Source of the DNA: Priapulus caudatus
Taxonomy: Eukaryota; Priapulida; Priapulimorpha; Priapulimorphida; Priapulidae
Direction of reading: 5' to 3'
Length of the DNA: 28,735 nucleotides
Assembly: GCF_000485595.1 (NCBI RefSeq)
Contig: NW_014577607.1
Coordinates: 26,452 to 55,186 of the forward strand
Positions 1 through 13,200 of this stretch are shown here, one piece after another. The notes under the pieces were generated by a model. It worked only from the letters and a program-made list of their open reading frames with translations, was not told the origin of the DNA and searched no databases. How positions within the stretch are numbered: position 1 is the first letter of the stretch; the number at the start of each line of letters is the position of its first letter. Position numbers and translations under genes: made by a program.

Positions 1-68
1 ACAGAGACAGAGACAGAGACAGAGACAGAGACAGAGACAGAGACAGAGACAGAGACAGAGACAGAGAC

Positions 69-103
<35 letters not shown>

Positions 104-273
104 CAGAGACAGAGACAGAGACAGAGACAGAGACATGGACAGAGACAGAGACAGAGACAGAGACAGAGACAGAGACAGAGACAGAGACAGAGACAGAGAC
201 AGAGACAGAGACAGAGACAGAGACAGAGACAGAGACAGAGACAGAGACAGAGACCGACAGAGGGAGAGAGAGT
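1..273. repeat. (ACAGAG)n microsatellite
   Basis: A hexamer array, nearly perfect, interrupted by a GA run at about 70-84 and an 'acatgg' variant at about 134. It lies in the intron upstream of the first visible FIG4 exon and begins before the window. Confidence 0.97.
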
Positions 274-370
274 GGTAAATAATGGGTGCATGAAAGGAAA
301 AGAGACAGAGATAGAAAGTGAACTAGGGTGAGAGAACATAAAAAAAAATTCTGCCCTCCCCTGTCTGCAG

Positions 371-503
371 GCAGTTTACAATAAAGATGAGATAGGTGAC
401 TTGCTACTCATGATTGATGTTGGTAACCAAACGAAACCAGGACAGAAACAGACGGCTGCGAGTTCAGGTCTCTGTGTTGCCTGCTGTGCTTTTGGTATCG
501 TTG
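371..503 (+). CDS. FIG4: FIG4 exon 1 of those visible (residues 1-44)
   Basis: A strong acceptor (cccctgtctgcag) precedes GCA and the donor is gtaagt. The reading frame gives [18 protein letters not shown] and ends in FGIVG, matching the start of the conserved SAC N-terminal region of FIG4. The exon starts in phase 0 and leaves one base for the next exon. No start codon is present, so the gene continues upstream. Confidence 0.92.
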
Positions 504-3500
504 GTAAGTATAATGAATGCTGTGATGCTCCACCTTTCCAATTAGTTGTTAATTAGGAATTTTCCATATGGATGTAGGATTATGAGATTTCTGTGGTAAA
601 ATAATAATGTCAAATTTGTAAAACACTGGTGGGCAAAAACAATGCTACGCTGGCTTGAAGCATTCAATTACTGTTTGTGGCAAAGTTAGTTATCCTCTAT
701 GCAACAGTTCAAAAGTAGCTTACTATGCATGTTAGATGTAATAAATATTGTTAGCCCATTAACAGCAAGGTGCATGATTTGCCATATTTTTCTGCGATGG
801 CTATCTACACAGTTTCATGGTTTTCCATGTGATGTCACTGATTCCTACCTAACGAGCTACTTAAACACCTACTCGTACACAGAGAACAAAACCTTAAGCT
901 TAAGGCCATTTTATTTCTCTAGGTTTCGTGAAGTTTCTCGAAGGCTATTACATCATCTTGATCACAAAACGACGAAAGGTGGGAATCATTGGTCATCACA
1001 CAGTGTACAAGATAGAAGACACGTCCATGATCTATATTCCCAATGAATCGGTTCGACAGACAGATCCTGAAGAGTCGAGGTACCCAGCCTCCCTCCATCA
1101 ACTATGCTTACAGTGTGTCTTAGTAAAGTCATTTAAAATTGATAGACCTCCCAAGAAAAGCCTATATAGACCTACTATGAGAACATCACGAAATGTTCTC
1201 ATTGAGCCAGAAATGTGCTCGGAAGTTGACTATTTTGAAAACTTACGTCAGACGCAAGTTAATTTGTACGAAGTGCCAGATAACTCAAAATAGTAACCTT
1301 ATGCCATAGCGCAAATAGTTCCTGGAATGAAAACACTATATTTGTTTCCTGATTGCATATGTAATGTAGATAACGATATATGATTTAAACAAATTTCAAA
1401 ATTTTGTACTGAATAAACATATAATAATGAATTTTAACTTGTTTTATCATAGAAAAGAACTATTAACGATCGCTTATCGATGTAAACATCACTGTGGTGC
1501 TACTTTCGTAAGAGAAGTAACTTCGTTTAGATTTTGAGAAGAAATGTTATGAAAGTAGCAATACAAATGAAATGAGTTCTAGTGAATTTTTGCAACATAG
1601 ACGAGCTCACAGTAGGTCTATATATGCATTTAGCTGTGAGGTTAAGCAACTTTAAAAGTATGAGCATTTTAACTTCATGATAATTGATTATTTTATGTGA
1701 TTGCATCTGTCAAACAGAATAACTACGAGTATTAATTAAAGATTTTGCACACGTTTCAGATATTCGAAGACATTTCAAACTGTGGATCTATCAAGCAACT
1801 TCTACTTTAGGTAGTTTTGAATAAAATGGGTTGCTTTATTTATGTTTATTAAATATATATATGTACATTTCAATTGAACTATTTTTCTATAAGTATGTGT
1901 CTTTATCATCTAACCATCCATACATGATAATATGACGTGATGAATTCACTGACGTTGTCATTTATAACATCATGCAGTTACAGCTACGACCTCACGCACA
2001 GCCTGCAGTACAACTGCACACCTCCACGAGACACGGATCGCCTGGCCCCTCAAGCCTCTTCCCTCCCAGCCGACGCCATACACCTGGCGCAGGGAGAACT
2101 GGAGGAGGCTACCAACTTCATCGAGGGGAATGACAAGGCGGAGGGTAATGAAGCCGGCGTGTTATTTTTAGGGCGCGCTTGTTTGGGACGAATTCGTCTG
2201 ATCGCGATCATGTGATCCTGTAGACCGAATAATTTTGTCTCATATAATCTTTTTTATATTTTGGTGAGGGTTATTGGGACAGAACGGGGTGCATTGAAAT
2301 TTCGTGAGATCGCATGCAAAATGCATGCGCTGCTAATGCGGCCCGTACGCCGCTATTGGCGCAAAAAAAACCTACCGTACCCTTCTGCATGGCTTTAGCT
2401 TGCTACTGATATGTGTATACATTCACTTCCATCGTTATTCACGTCTTAAAAGATTGTTTTTCAGAAACCCCGCTTCATTTCACTTTAGTAATTACATTCG
2501 CCATTTACAAACAATCAGACCAATCAGAGCGAGTCTATCAGCCCTCCTGCAGCGCCACAGATACAAGCGAGAACCAGGCTATTGTAAGACTCGCTCTGAT
2601 TGGTCTGATTGTTTGTAAATGGTGAATGTAATTTATTAAAGTGAAATGAAGCGGGGTTTCTGAAAAACAATCTTTTAAGAAGTGAGTAACAATTGAAGTG
2701 AATGTATACACATATCAGTAGCAAGGTAAAGCCATGTAGAAGGGAGGCGGTAGGGTTTTTTTCGCGCCAATAGCGGCGTACGGGCCACATTAGCAGCGCA
2801 TGCATTTTGCATGCGATCTCACGAAATTTCAATGCACCCCGTTCTGTCCCAATAACCCTCACCAAAATATAAAAAAGGTTATATGGGACAGAATTATTCG
2901 GTCTAGTGATCCTGATCCGACCAAACAAACGCAAACTCACTTTCACCAGTTCACGTTTTGCTGGTACCTATCATGGGATGGTTCATAACAAAGAATAAGC
3001 TGTGATTGGCTGAGGTGCGGGCCGCCATATTGGATCCCGTTCGAATCCACCTTGCTAGCAGGTTTGGTGGATCGAGATCAAGTGATCCGACCAAACAAAC
3101 GCGCCCTTAGATGTGCTGCCGTCCTTCCTATCATTGCTGGATGGATATGTTCAGGCTCGCGGCATCCTATGTATTGAACCTACGCCATGTTTTTTATCCA
3201 TTACTCCGCTTTTTTATTTTAGGTATCATAATCGTGATGGTAAATCTTGTGATGATTGGCTTTGTGCAGAGTAGAGAAGTCTTATTAGCTTACAATCATT
3301 CGGGCAGGTAACACTCACTGGATGTGTAGATATAGATTTAGATATGGATCCCACACGATGATCAACGAGAATATTTCTAAATATAATTAATGATAGTTTC
3401 GGCATAATGTTGCTCTAATGCTTCTTTGCTTGCAGCCACGGACTTAGTATACGGTGTCAAGAACTCTCCATCCTATAAGTACGTGTGGAATTCATTTTTA

Positions 3501-3981
3501 CTGGAGGAGTTTGAGCACAAGGTGCATTACGATTGGGTGCTGCACCTCATCCATGGTTTCGTCGGCCAATCAAGTATCCTTATGCTTGTGTATGCTGTTG
3601 TTGGTAATATTGGAAATGTAAAGAGGCAAGATATTATTAGTTGTTGCAGTTTTTACTTTGATAAAATAGGAGGAGAACAAGAACATGATAGGAAGTCATA
3701 TTTCGAAGTGCAAGTCTCGTAAAGATTCATTGCATTTCTTGCTAGTGAGTGTAAATACCAACAGATAGTTTATGAAATATGGATAACTACCTATATGCTC
3801 TTGCTTAACGTATGCGGAATAGTGTTATTAAGCATGTTTATTTGCATACTTGTTACTTGACCATTATGTACTTCAGGCCAATATTCCAGTGTCAATTACA
3901 GTGCTTACAATTAGTGGTTATAAATATTTCCACCCAATAGATGGCGCTACAATGTCTTATTTTTACGATAGTACATCCCTA

Positions 3982-4031
<50 letters not shown>

Positions 4032-4254
4032 CAATACGTCCACTCTATTTCGGTTAACTTATCCCATGATGTTTTAATACCTTAACATCTGAAATAGTGG
4101 TCAATGTTTTTGGAAGACACTTGTATCTGACCCTCATCGCTAGAAGGTCCAATAGATTTGCCGGAACAAGATTTCTCAAACGTGGAACTAATGGCTCTGT
4201 GAGTTAGACTTATTCTAAGACCCTCCTAAAATAAATTGCAGGCTATAAGTTATG

Positions 4255-4290
<36 letters not shown>

Positions 4291-7200
4291 TATGTGTACA
4301 ATTGACACCACTGTGACGATTCTTTAGTGAGAAGTGGTTATATTTGCAAAAGATGGTGTTCGAAGGCAAAGATTTTTTTTATTTGTGAAAAGGCCAATTG
4401 GTCTCACAGCGATGGGTCGTTTGATGTCTGTGTAGGGTGAGGTGGCCAACGACGTCGAGACAGAGCAGATTCTGCACGACGCGTCGGTGCAGTCTTTCCA
4501 CGACGGTCACTTCACGTCATACACGCAGCTGCGGGGCTCCATCCCGGCTTTCTGGTCGCAGGACATCACCAACATGGTGCCGAAACCTCCCATCACGTGT
4601 AGGTGTTTGTGGGGAGCGTCCGCAATGCATCCAGTTCGAGCAGCGCTCGGGACAGCGTGAAAAAATGTTATGAATAGAGCTGTGTGTTGTCCCCGTGCTT
4701 GTCCTGAAATACAGGCAAGGTTGTATATGAGGATCACTGTAAGAGCAATGACAAAAGTGTTGTTTGTAGACGAGTATTCATCCCATGGAATTTGTTTTAC
4801 TGTGTAACTGCTGATTGAGGGAAATGCTAAAAGTCTCGTTTTTGACAGGTGTTCGTTTTAGCATAGCTAACGCAGCTTTGATTGTGGAAATGTTCAGTAT
4901 GTTTTATTTCATTTGTGAGTGATTACTAATATGTTTGTTGTACTTATAGTATTGCTACTATATTTTGCTGTATGTTCTCCTTCAGTGGACCTTGTCGATC
5001 CATACTTGAGCTCTGCCGGTAAACATTTCAACAGCCTCCTGAAAAGATACGGCTCACCTGTGATTGTATTCAATCTTGTCAAGGTAGGAAAATAGTTTGT
5101 GATTAATCTTCATCAAAATCTTTGTGGCTGCACGCATGCACGCGTTATGCACCATCATTATTCATGTGCTTGTCAGTCAATATTGCCATCGTCATCACTA
5201 TTGCAATTGTCACATCAATGCAATCACCAATGCCATTTTCATCAGCATTCCAAATACATGTCCTTGCCATTGTCATCAGCATTCTCAATACATGTCTTTG
5301 CCATTGCCATCAACGTTTCCAATACATGTCTGTGCCATTACCATCGACATTCCAATTACATGTCTTTGCCATTACCATTGACATACCCAATACATGTGTA
5401 TGCCATTGCCATCAACATTCCCAATACATGCTCTTGCCAATGCCATCAACATTCCCATTACCTGTCTTTGCCATTGCCATCAACATTCCCAATACATGTC
5501 CTTGCCATTGCCAACGTAAATATTCTCGCAATATTTGCGCAGAATACTTGAGCAGTCTCTTCATTGTGCAGAAAAAGGAGAAGAGAAGACATGAGAGCAT
5601 TCTTCAGCAGGAGATAGTCTCTACTCTCAGCTACCTCAACCAGTTTCTGCCCTCACAGCACTCACTGCAGTATGTCGGCTTTGACATGGCAAGGGTCAGC
5701 AAGAGGTGTGGAAGCGTTTTACGTAATACTCAGGGCCACAGGGGCATAGACACTAGAGCACAACTCGACTAAAACTGGGGTCCACGCGGGCGGGCTTAGT
5801 TCGCTGTAGACGTATGCTTTCACGAATATTGATGATATACTTACTTGTGGTTTTATAGGCACTGCATACATGAGCCAACTTAGATGCCAACAGCTGATTA
5901 TAGCAGGGTCTCCAACCATTCCGCATTCTGCGGAATCTGTACGATTTCTAGGCTTAATTTCTGCATTTCGCAGCGGCAAGGTTATATTCCGCATTCTAGT
6001 ACCTAGAGATGTCTGGCTTTTTACCGATCGCCGCGGGAACATTCCGCATTTGGAGTTCACAGGGTTGGAGACCCTGTTATAGTAGTCGTTCTGCTGCTGC
6101 TTCGTACGTTGCGTGTCCATTTTTCCTTTGCCAGCAAGAACATCGACGTGATGACGCGACTAGCGGAGATCGCGGAGATGTGTCTGCAGAAGACTGGCTT
6201 CTTTCAGAACAGGCAGCGACTGTACATTAACGAGCTCTCCAACTACAGGTACCCGATGTCCCTAACGCAGGGCACGCAGTCTGTATGAGCCACGCATCAG
6301 AGGGAAAAATTTCTTTTTTTTCCACGGGAGCTCTTTTTCAAAAGTCTGTGGAAAAGATAGCTCTCGTCAAAAATTTTACGGAAGCTATTTTGAGCCTCAG
6401 GGGAGCGATTTCGGAGGTTTGAAGAGCAAATCGCTCATCGCTCCCGTGTATTTTTTACCACGCATGCAGAGTGCTCACTCGAACAAAGTGGGAGGCTGCG
6501 TGATATAGTCTAGTGTGCCTGAATCATCCGAGAAGACGTTTAACAATACTATGTCTAATTTGAAAAAAAGCATTGCCTCCTAGGTAAACAAAGCTATGGC
6601 TAACTCGGGTAGGCACCTAAAACCATAGCTTACGACCAGGCATGATTTTCCGATGCACCGGTGAGTAAAACGACGATCAGCGAGCAGCCAATCTCGCAAC
6701 GCTGATCACCGCTGTTGGTTTCAGGTCGGCTGGTGTCAGCAGTACGCTGGGGGACGGCAAGTCCTGTGTTAAGCAGACGGGCGTGGTGCGCACGAACTGC
6801 GTTGACTGCCTCGACCGCACCAACACGGCCCAGTTCGTCCTCGGGAAGTATGCTCTCGCTCATCAGGTACCGGCTGCGCGCACGGACGACGGACAATCCC
6901 GCGTTTACGGCAATGAATCGTCGTTCGCTTAGATCTAGTTGTTGCGTCATCACCCACGATAATTTTAAAGCATTTGTGCCGTCGTCTCAACATGTCCCCA
7001 GAATGCAATTCAGTATCAATGATTTACACTTGTGAGAATAGTTAGTGCTATAACTGCAGATATCACAATAAGCGGGATGCATGGAAACTGGCTTTACTCC
7101 ATGTTTGCCTGTTTTTCGTATATTTTAGCTGTATGCTATGGGAGTGATTGAGACCCCCAAACTACAATTCGAAACGGATGTCGTCAGGTAACAAGCCCTT

Positions 7201-10200
7201 TCACATTTCATTGATATTCACATTGAATTAGTCGCACCTAGACTAGAGTCCCTTTATACAGAGTAAAGGGACTCTCAATGTAAAGGGACACTAGTCGCAC
7301 CCAATTCACAACGTCGTCACTAACAACATCGCCGTTGCTGGAGCCGCTCCAACAACCACCCTCAACACCACTGCCACGACACTGCAGCTGTTACCACCGC
7401 CATCGCAACCATTTCTTACACAATACTTATTTCACTTCTGTTTATTTCAGTTATTTTATTATTATAATAAATTAATTATTTTATTATTAATTATTAATTA
7501 TTAATTATAATATTTAAATAATTACTTTATATTGGTCATCACCAGTGCCGGCAACAGCACTGTCCTAGTCTCTGATTTGTCAGCTCAGCAACGTGTTTCA
7601 GGATGTTGGAGTGGCTGTATGAGGACCAGGGTGATACGCTCGCACTGCAGTACGGTGGCTCGCAGCTGGTTCGCCGCATACAGACGTACAGGAAGGCGTC
7701 TCCCTGGATCACGTCTCAGTCACGAGACATCATGCAGACCCTCTCCAGATACTACAGCAACACCTTCTCAGGTTTCTACCTGTCTTCGTGCACAGTATTT
7801 CGTGGTGATCTCCGTTTGCTGATGAATTGCGAAATAAACTAATGTTGACTATAGTTACACTAGTATACAGAATGAGTGTGTGTGCACGCCTACAATTTTG
7901 TTCAAATATATAAAAGAACACGTGTATTGACGTTCAGAAATGTTTATATAATGCTGCTAGATAATTTTTGCACTCGGTTGCGAATATGCCACAAACCAAC
8001 ATCAAAGTAATGGGAACAAAAATCGATTACTATTATACTTGAAGATTCACGTGTTTACTAGCACAACTGGCAGACCTTGGATCGTGTAAATGACGGTGTG
8101 TCATGAAATATCAGTGGGAGAAGGAGACATGTTGCTTGATTCTGTCGAAATGAGCTCTAACTGCGCACAGAAGCACATGTTTAAACTGTCTACAGATACG
8201 ACGTTTGCTAATGGGCTCCTGGGAGAATCTGTCAGTGAAAATATAAACGCGCACCTATCCTCCCGATTTGTCGTAGACCGCGCGCTGCCTATATATCTGC
8301 AGATGCTGACAAGCAAAGTGCTATCAACCTGTTTCTGGGCGTGTACAGGCCAGAGAAAGGCAAGCCCAACTTATGGGATCTACCGACAGAATATTATCTA
8401 CACCACCCAGAGGCTATGGGGATCACGCAGTGTCACAGACGCAGGTGGGTGCTTGGGATGCACTCGGACGGACAGGCTACTAAAGCTGAGATGTCGCGCT
8501 GTTGTCAAGATGTTGGTCGTGATATCTGCTGTTTATTTCTCGGAAAACATTATTTTGATTTAGTTATCAGCACAAATATTGGATTTGGGCATTTTCTTTT
8601 CAGTTATTCGGACTGGTGGGACGTGCGGTTGTTAAAGTCGCTTCCATTACCGTATGACGAAGGTATGCCTTAATTCTACATATGTTTATAATTCCTGAGA
8701 GTGTATCGCTCGGGTGTCTACTACTAAACAGACGCACACACCAAATAAATTATATAAACTATATGCTACAGCTTTACATGTTATATAATATTTATCATTC
8801 ATCAAACATCGCTGCTCTCCGAGCAATTGTGTGTATGCTTTGCGTTATTCATGCTGCTCATTATGCATTGTGTTCATTAAAGAATTCAAGGAAGTAGCAG
8901 AGAAGAAATTGCGTGCGATCAGAGTGGGAAAAGCCGACCGTAGGATTGATAGCTACCTTGAGTACTACCAACCTCATCAACTGACTGTCTTTGATGAATT
9001 GTGGAGTCTAACCTTGGCTCGGTACGTACATAGAAGTTTTCAGTATAGCATTTCACCCTAGTTGTGATGATATATACATTGTAATGGTCTACAAGTGATT
9101 AGAGAAACCGGGCAATAATTTTTTTAGGCCGTGGCTATACACGTCTGGTTACCGGACGCCCAGCTTCCAGGCTACGCGTCCGGTCATATATTTCTTATGT
9201 GAACCCAATTATATTTCTTTCAGTAAAAAACAATAAACAAGTTTTTACCATAATATTACTTACCTTTAGGTAGTTTATCAAAAACGTGTTTTTGTAACTT
9301 TTGAAGTAATAGTAAATCCAGAAAAATCTACGATTTGAAAGGGGACTAATCGTGACGTGGATTTGGGAAGCTGTGCTGAGCTTTGTAATGGATGAGCGGA
9401 CACGTAGCCACTGCGAATTTTTAATGGCCCTTTCTACATAGCTCATATGAAGTTTTGCATATGTTGGTGTCGTCCTCTGTGTATTTCATTTAATAATATA
9501 AAGAAAAAGTTCATGAACTATATGTTATATGTAGGGTCACAGGGTCATAGTCATATAACCTAATGGACCAAGCAAGATGTTTTTTGCATGATTATTACTA
9601 TATTAAACAGGAATATGAAATTAATTTTTTAATAATATGCAAAGATTAGCATGTCAGTGCTATTATCAGGAGTGTATAATATATAGACTGTATAGTTTCT
9701 GTATTATACACTCCTGATATTGTGACACGAGCTAAGCTTACATTTGTTCACTTTCAAGAAATGGCAAGTTAGTAAAGACTGTACCTTTGTTGAGTGTTAA
9801 ATCTCACAGTTTTACAGTAAATCCTAAAATAAAATGTTATTGAAATAGATAGAAAGCCCGAGCCCATGGAATAATACTCTTACATTGATGACATCAAGAG
9901 CGTATTAAGAAGGAGAGCGTACAACGGTGAAATGATGAAACCATGTTGCAGTATTAGTCGAATTAAAAAACTGCCCGTTTAATTTTGACGATTCTTTGCG
10001 GTAGTATTGATCAGCTGTCCTACCTTTTATCTATACTATAATTTGGCTAATCTTGTGTGTGTGTGTGTGTGTGTTTGTTTGTCCTCGCTTTTCGCCCTGA
10101 TTTGTCACTCAATCGCGCTAACTGAAGATATATTCAGAATCACCACGTCTGGGAGATGGTTCTGGCTGAGACAAAAATTAAAAAAAATTAAGTATTAAGT

Positions 10201-13200
10201 ATTAATTCAAAAATTCGAAAAAATGCTATTCGTCAATAGATGGCAGTGCGTACAGCAGATCCACATCGCATACGTGGGAATTACACTGCGTCTCTTGACT
10301 GCCGCCGTATGAGCATATTCAGAATCACCACGTCTGGGAGATGGTTCTGGCTCAAACAAAAATCTATTCCTCAATAGATGGTGCTACGTCTCAGATCCCC
10401 CCGCCCCCTACTGGCAGATTCCGCCTGCTCACTCTGCTTTGACGTACACCGTACTGGACACAGTAGTCAGTGGCGCAGTAGCTGTTCGCAGTGTTCTGTT
10501 GTACCCAGTGCAGTGGTTTTCTTTTCAGTTTACAATTGAAATATTTAACTTTATCGTGTCACTTACATGGAGTTTTTTATTTAAAAATAAAGACAACATA
10601 TGCCTGGTTCTAGCGGGTATACTTTCTGCTAGTATTATATACGTTGTTTAAGCCTGAATTGAGTTCGTACTTCGCATAACTAGAGAACTCCGCAGCCTAG
10701 AGGAAACAACCAAAGATATTTTCAGAATCAGCACGTCTGGAAGATGGTTCTGGCTGAAACAAAATTGTAAAAAGTTAAAAGTTAAAGCAAACCAAAAATT
10801 CTATTCGTCCAATAGATGGGCGCGCTTACAGCCTAAATCTCGAACGTGTCAATCAAATGCTCTGTAACCATAAGCCCCAGTAGCCGAATGGATAAAACAT
10901 CAGACCGAATCCCACCTCGGAAATGCTGTTTCGTTACATTTGGACTGTTTAGTATGTACTTCTGCCAGCTCACCGTTAATTTTTTACCTACAATTTTAAA
11001 CGTTTATGTAAAAATCCAGAATAAACTAATGGTAGAAGTTTAATAATAGCGCAAACTGACGGAACACTTCATGGAAGCCTATGTAAGGTTACAGATCAAA
11101 TATGATATTTTTTATATTATTTTATTTTATCATTTTTAATTTTTTACTTTGTTATTTTAATGTCTTTTATCTTTTGATTTCTTATTATTTTTTACTGTTT
11201 GGGAGGGATGGGATGGATGGATGGCATGCGATGGCATGGGATGGGCATGGCATGTCATGTGATGGCATGGGATGGGATGGGATAGGATGGGATGGGATGG
11301 ATGGGATGGGATGGGATGGGATGGGACGGGATGGCATGGCATGGATGGGATGGGATGGATGGCATGGATGGCATGGCATGCATGGCATGGCATGGCATGG
11401 GATGCGATGAGATGGGATGGGATGGGATGGGATGCGGTGCTATGGGATGGGATGGGATGGCACGGAATGGGATGGATGGATGGATGCATGCATGGATGGA
11501 TGCATGCATAGATAGACAGTTAGATTTTTTGGGGTATTTTCCTTTCAACCAAGCGGTCACCAACTGAGTAACGCCACTGATTTCTCCGGGCAACGCCGGG
11601 TATCCCGCTAGTACTAATATAAAACAAACCGCTTGTCTTTACGATGCTCCTACGCTGAGATAATGAGCGGTGAAAATCTGGTATTTTTGCCGAAAACCGA
11701 CTCGAGATCCCTGTTAGCTGCGACATTCTCTCACTTTGAGATAGCTTCGAGAAACCTCGCGTGTTGATGATTGACAAATGGAATGAATGACGTCTGTTAT
11801 TGATTGCCATAGTGATGACCCCCACCTGTGCCCACCTCACGCTGGATGTAGTAATATATGTACTGACGTTACTGTCGTAATGAGTCAGCGCTACCATGGC
11901 GCTACACAGCGGCGACCGGAAGCAACATACTGGCCACAAAACGAGAGAGGGTCGCAGCTAACAGGGATCTCGAGTCGGTTTTTAGCAAAAATACCAGATT
12001 TTCACCGCTCATTATCTCAGCGTAGGAGCATCGTAGGGACAAGCGGTTTGTTTTATATTAGTAAGGTAGGACAGCTGATCAATACTACCGCATCGAATCG
12101 TCAAAATAAAACGGGCAAAGTTTCTTAATTCGACTAATACTGCACCATGGTTTCAGCATTTTACCGTTGTACGCTCTCCTTCTTAATACGCTCAAGATTT
12201 CAAGATTCAAGATTTCAAGATTTTTATTTGTGCTAAACGAGGATAATCTAACGGTGGGAAAATTAAACAGTTATAACTTTGTTAATATAAAGCACGGGTA
12301 TGGCGAAAGGACCTTGCGGTCATCGAGTCAGCCATACACTATATTTACAGTACATATTGCTTTCCAAAACACGATGTTGAATGTTATTTACAATACTTGA
12401 CGTGATCCGACGATTACAGCACACACAATCCCTCACGTACACGACGTTATACTACGTACAATACACGACGATATAATTATTACATTACAATACATGACAT
12501 GACAAGACATTATAATACTAAGCAACACATTACGATTAGACAACTTTATATACGTATGACATTACAAGACATGATGATATATGTATCTACAAAACATCAC
12601 GTGATCAGACGATTACAACGCATACAAACCATTACAATACCCGATGTAATCGATGACATGCAAATACATTTCTATATCAACTTGCACATGCAGCATATTT
12701 CAAAGGCTCATTGTAAGCACTATTGTCATAACCAACCGAATACCTTCTACGCTTTGCCTCTGGCCGATTTTAATTTCTACTTCATCAGTTAAAACATGCA
12801 AACGTTTGCAACACGAACGAGATACGAAGAATATTGAATGCATATTGTTAGCATATAGTGACGGATATGTAGTCAGTGATAGATGTGTAGAGAACGTAAC
12901 GAGACATATTTGCTGCCAGCGATTATTTGCGCTGTTCTACCACGTTGCCTACGTCTCTTCCTAATCATTTACTGAGCCTCTCTCGTTCGCCCAGTCTTAC
13001 ACAAATTGACTTCAAAGCTGGAGCTCCACAACAATTAATCTAGGACTTACCAGAAAAGTTGAAAATTATCAAGGCCTAGAGAGTCGAGGCATTATTTTGC
13101 TTCTCTGCTCTTCAGTTTTTCCCCAAGTATTTCTCTGCAGCCATACTTAACTGTTAACAAATACTGGCAGCACAGCAATATGCTTCTGAACAGCAACGAC

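Larger units (their letters stand above)
2145..3435 (+). other. FIG4 intron 4, mostly a foldback element
   Basis: This 1291 bp intron is dominated by the inverted-repeat element at 2171-3106. That element begins only 26 bases after the donor site. The remaining 3110-3435 is unique sequence with no coding match. Confidence 0.85.
10030..11611 (+). mobile_element. Non-autonomous Helitron, 1582 bp, inserted between A and T
   Basis: The 5' end TCTATACTATAATTTGG follows an A at 10029. The 3' end is a hairpin (ccgggc-aac-gccggg, about 11586-11600) followed by CTAG at 11608-11611 and a T. These are hallmark Helitron features: TC start, 3' hairpin plus CTRR, and insertion into AT without target duplication. 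Removing it joins the interrupted left arm of the surrounding foldback element almost exactly, with about 4 bp of difference. No Rep/helicase is encoded. It carries a (GT)n tract at 10054-10076, three internal repeats, a tRNA-like remnant and a GGATG satellite. Confidence 0.88.
9900..12191. mobile_element. Long-TIR foldback element, TSD TCAAGA, split by a Helitron
   Basis: The termini GCGTATTAAGAAGGAGAGCG at 9900 and the inverse at 12191 are flanked by TCAAGA (9894-9899 and 12192-12197). The left arm runs 9900-10029 and resumes at 11612 to about 11735. The right arm is uninterrupted at about 11940-12191. The arms are roughly 93% alike by eye. Without the Helitron the element would be about 710 bp with a loop of about 200 bases. 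There is no transposase. The 6-bp duplication is not distinctive enough to name a superfamily, and the right flank is itself 'tcaagattt'-repetitive, which weakens the TSD call a little. Confidence 0.8.

Noticed and set aside
5099-5571. 150-216 aa frames through the intron 8 minisatellite
   Set aside because: The 36-bp unit is a multiple of three and keeps frames open. Only 5572-5705 matches FIG4.
11102-11593. Several 67-112 aa open frames on both strands (Met/Gly/Trp or His/Pro/Ser rich)
   Set aside because: Translations of the GGATG satellite. They overlap on both strands with no other support.
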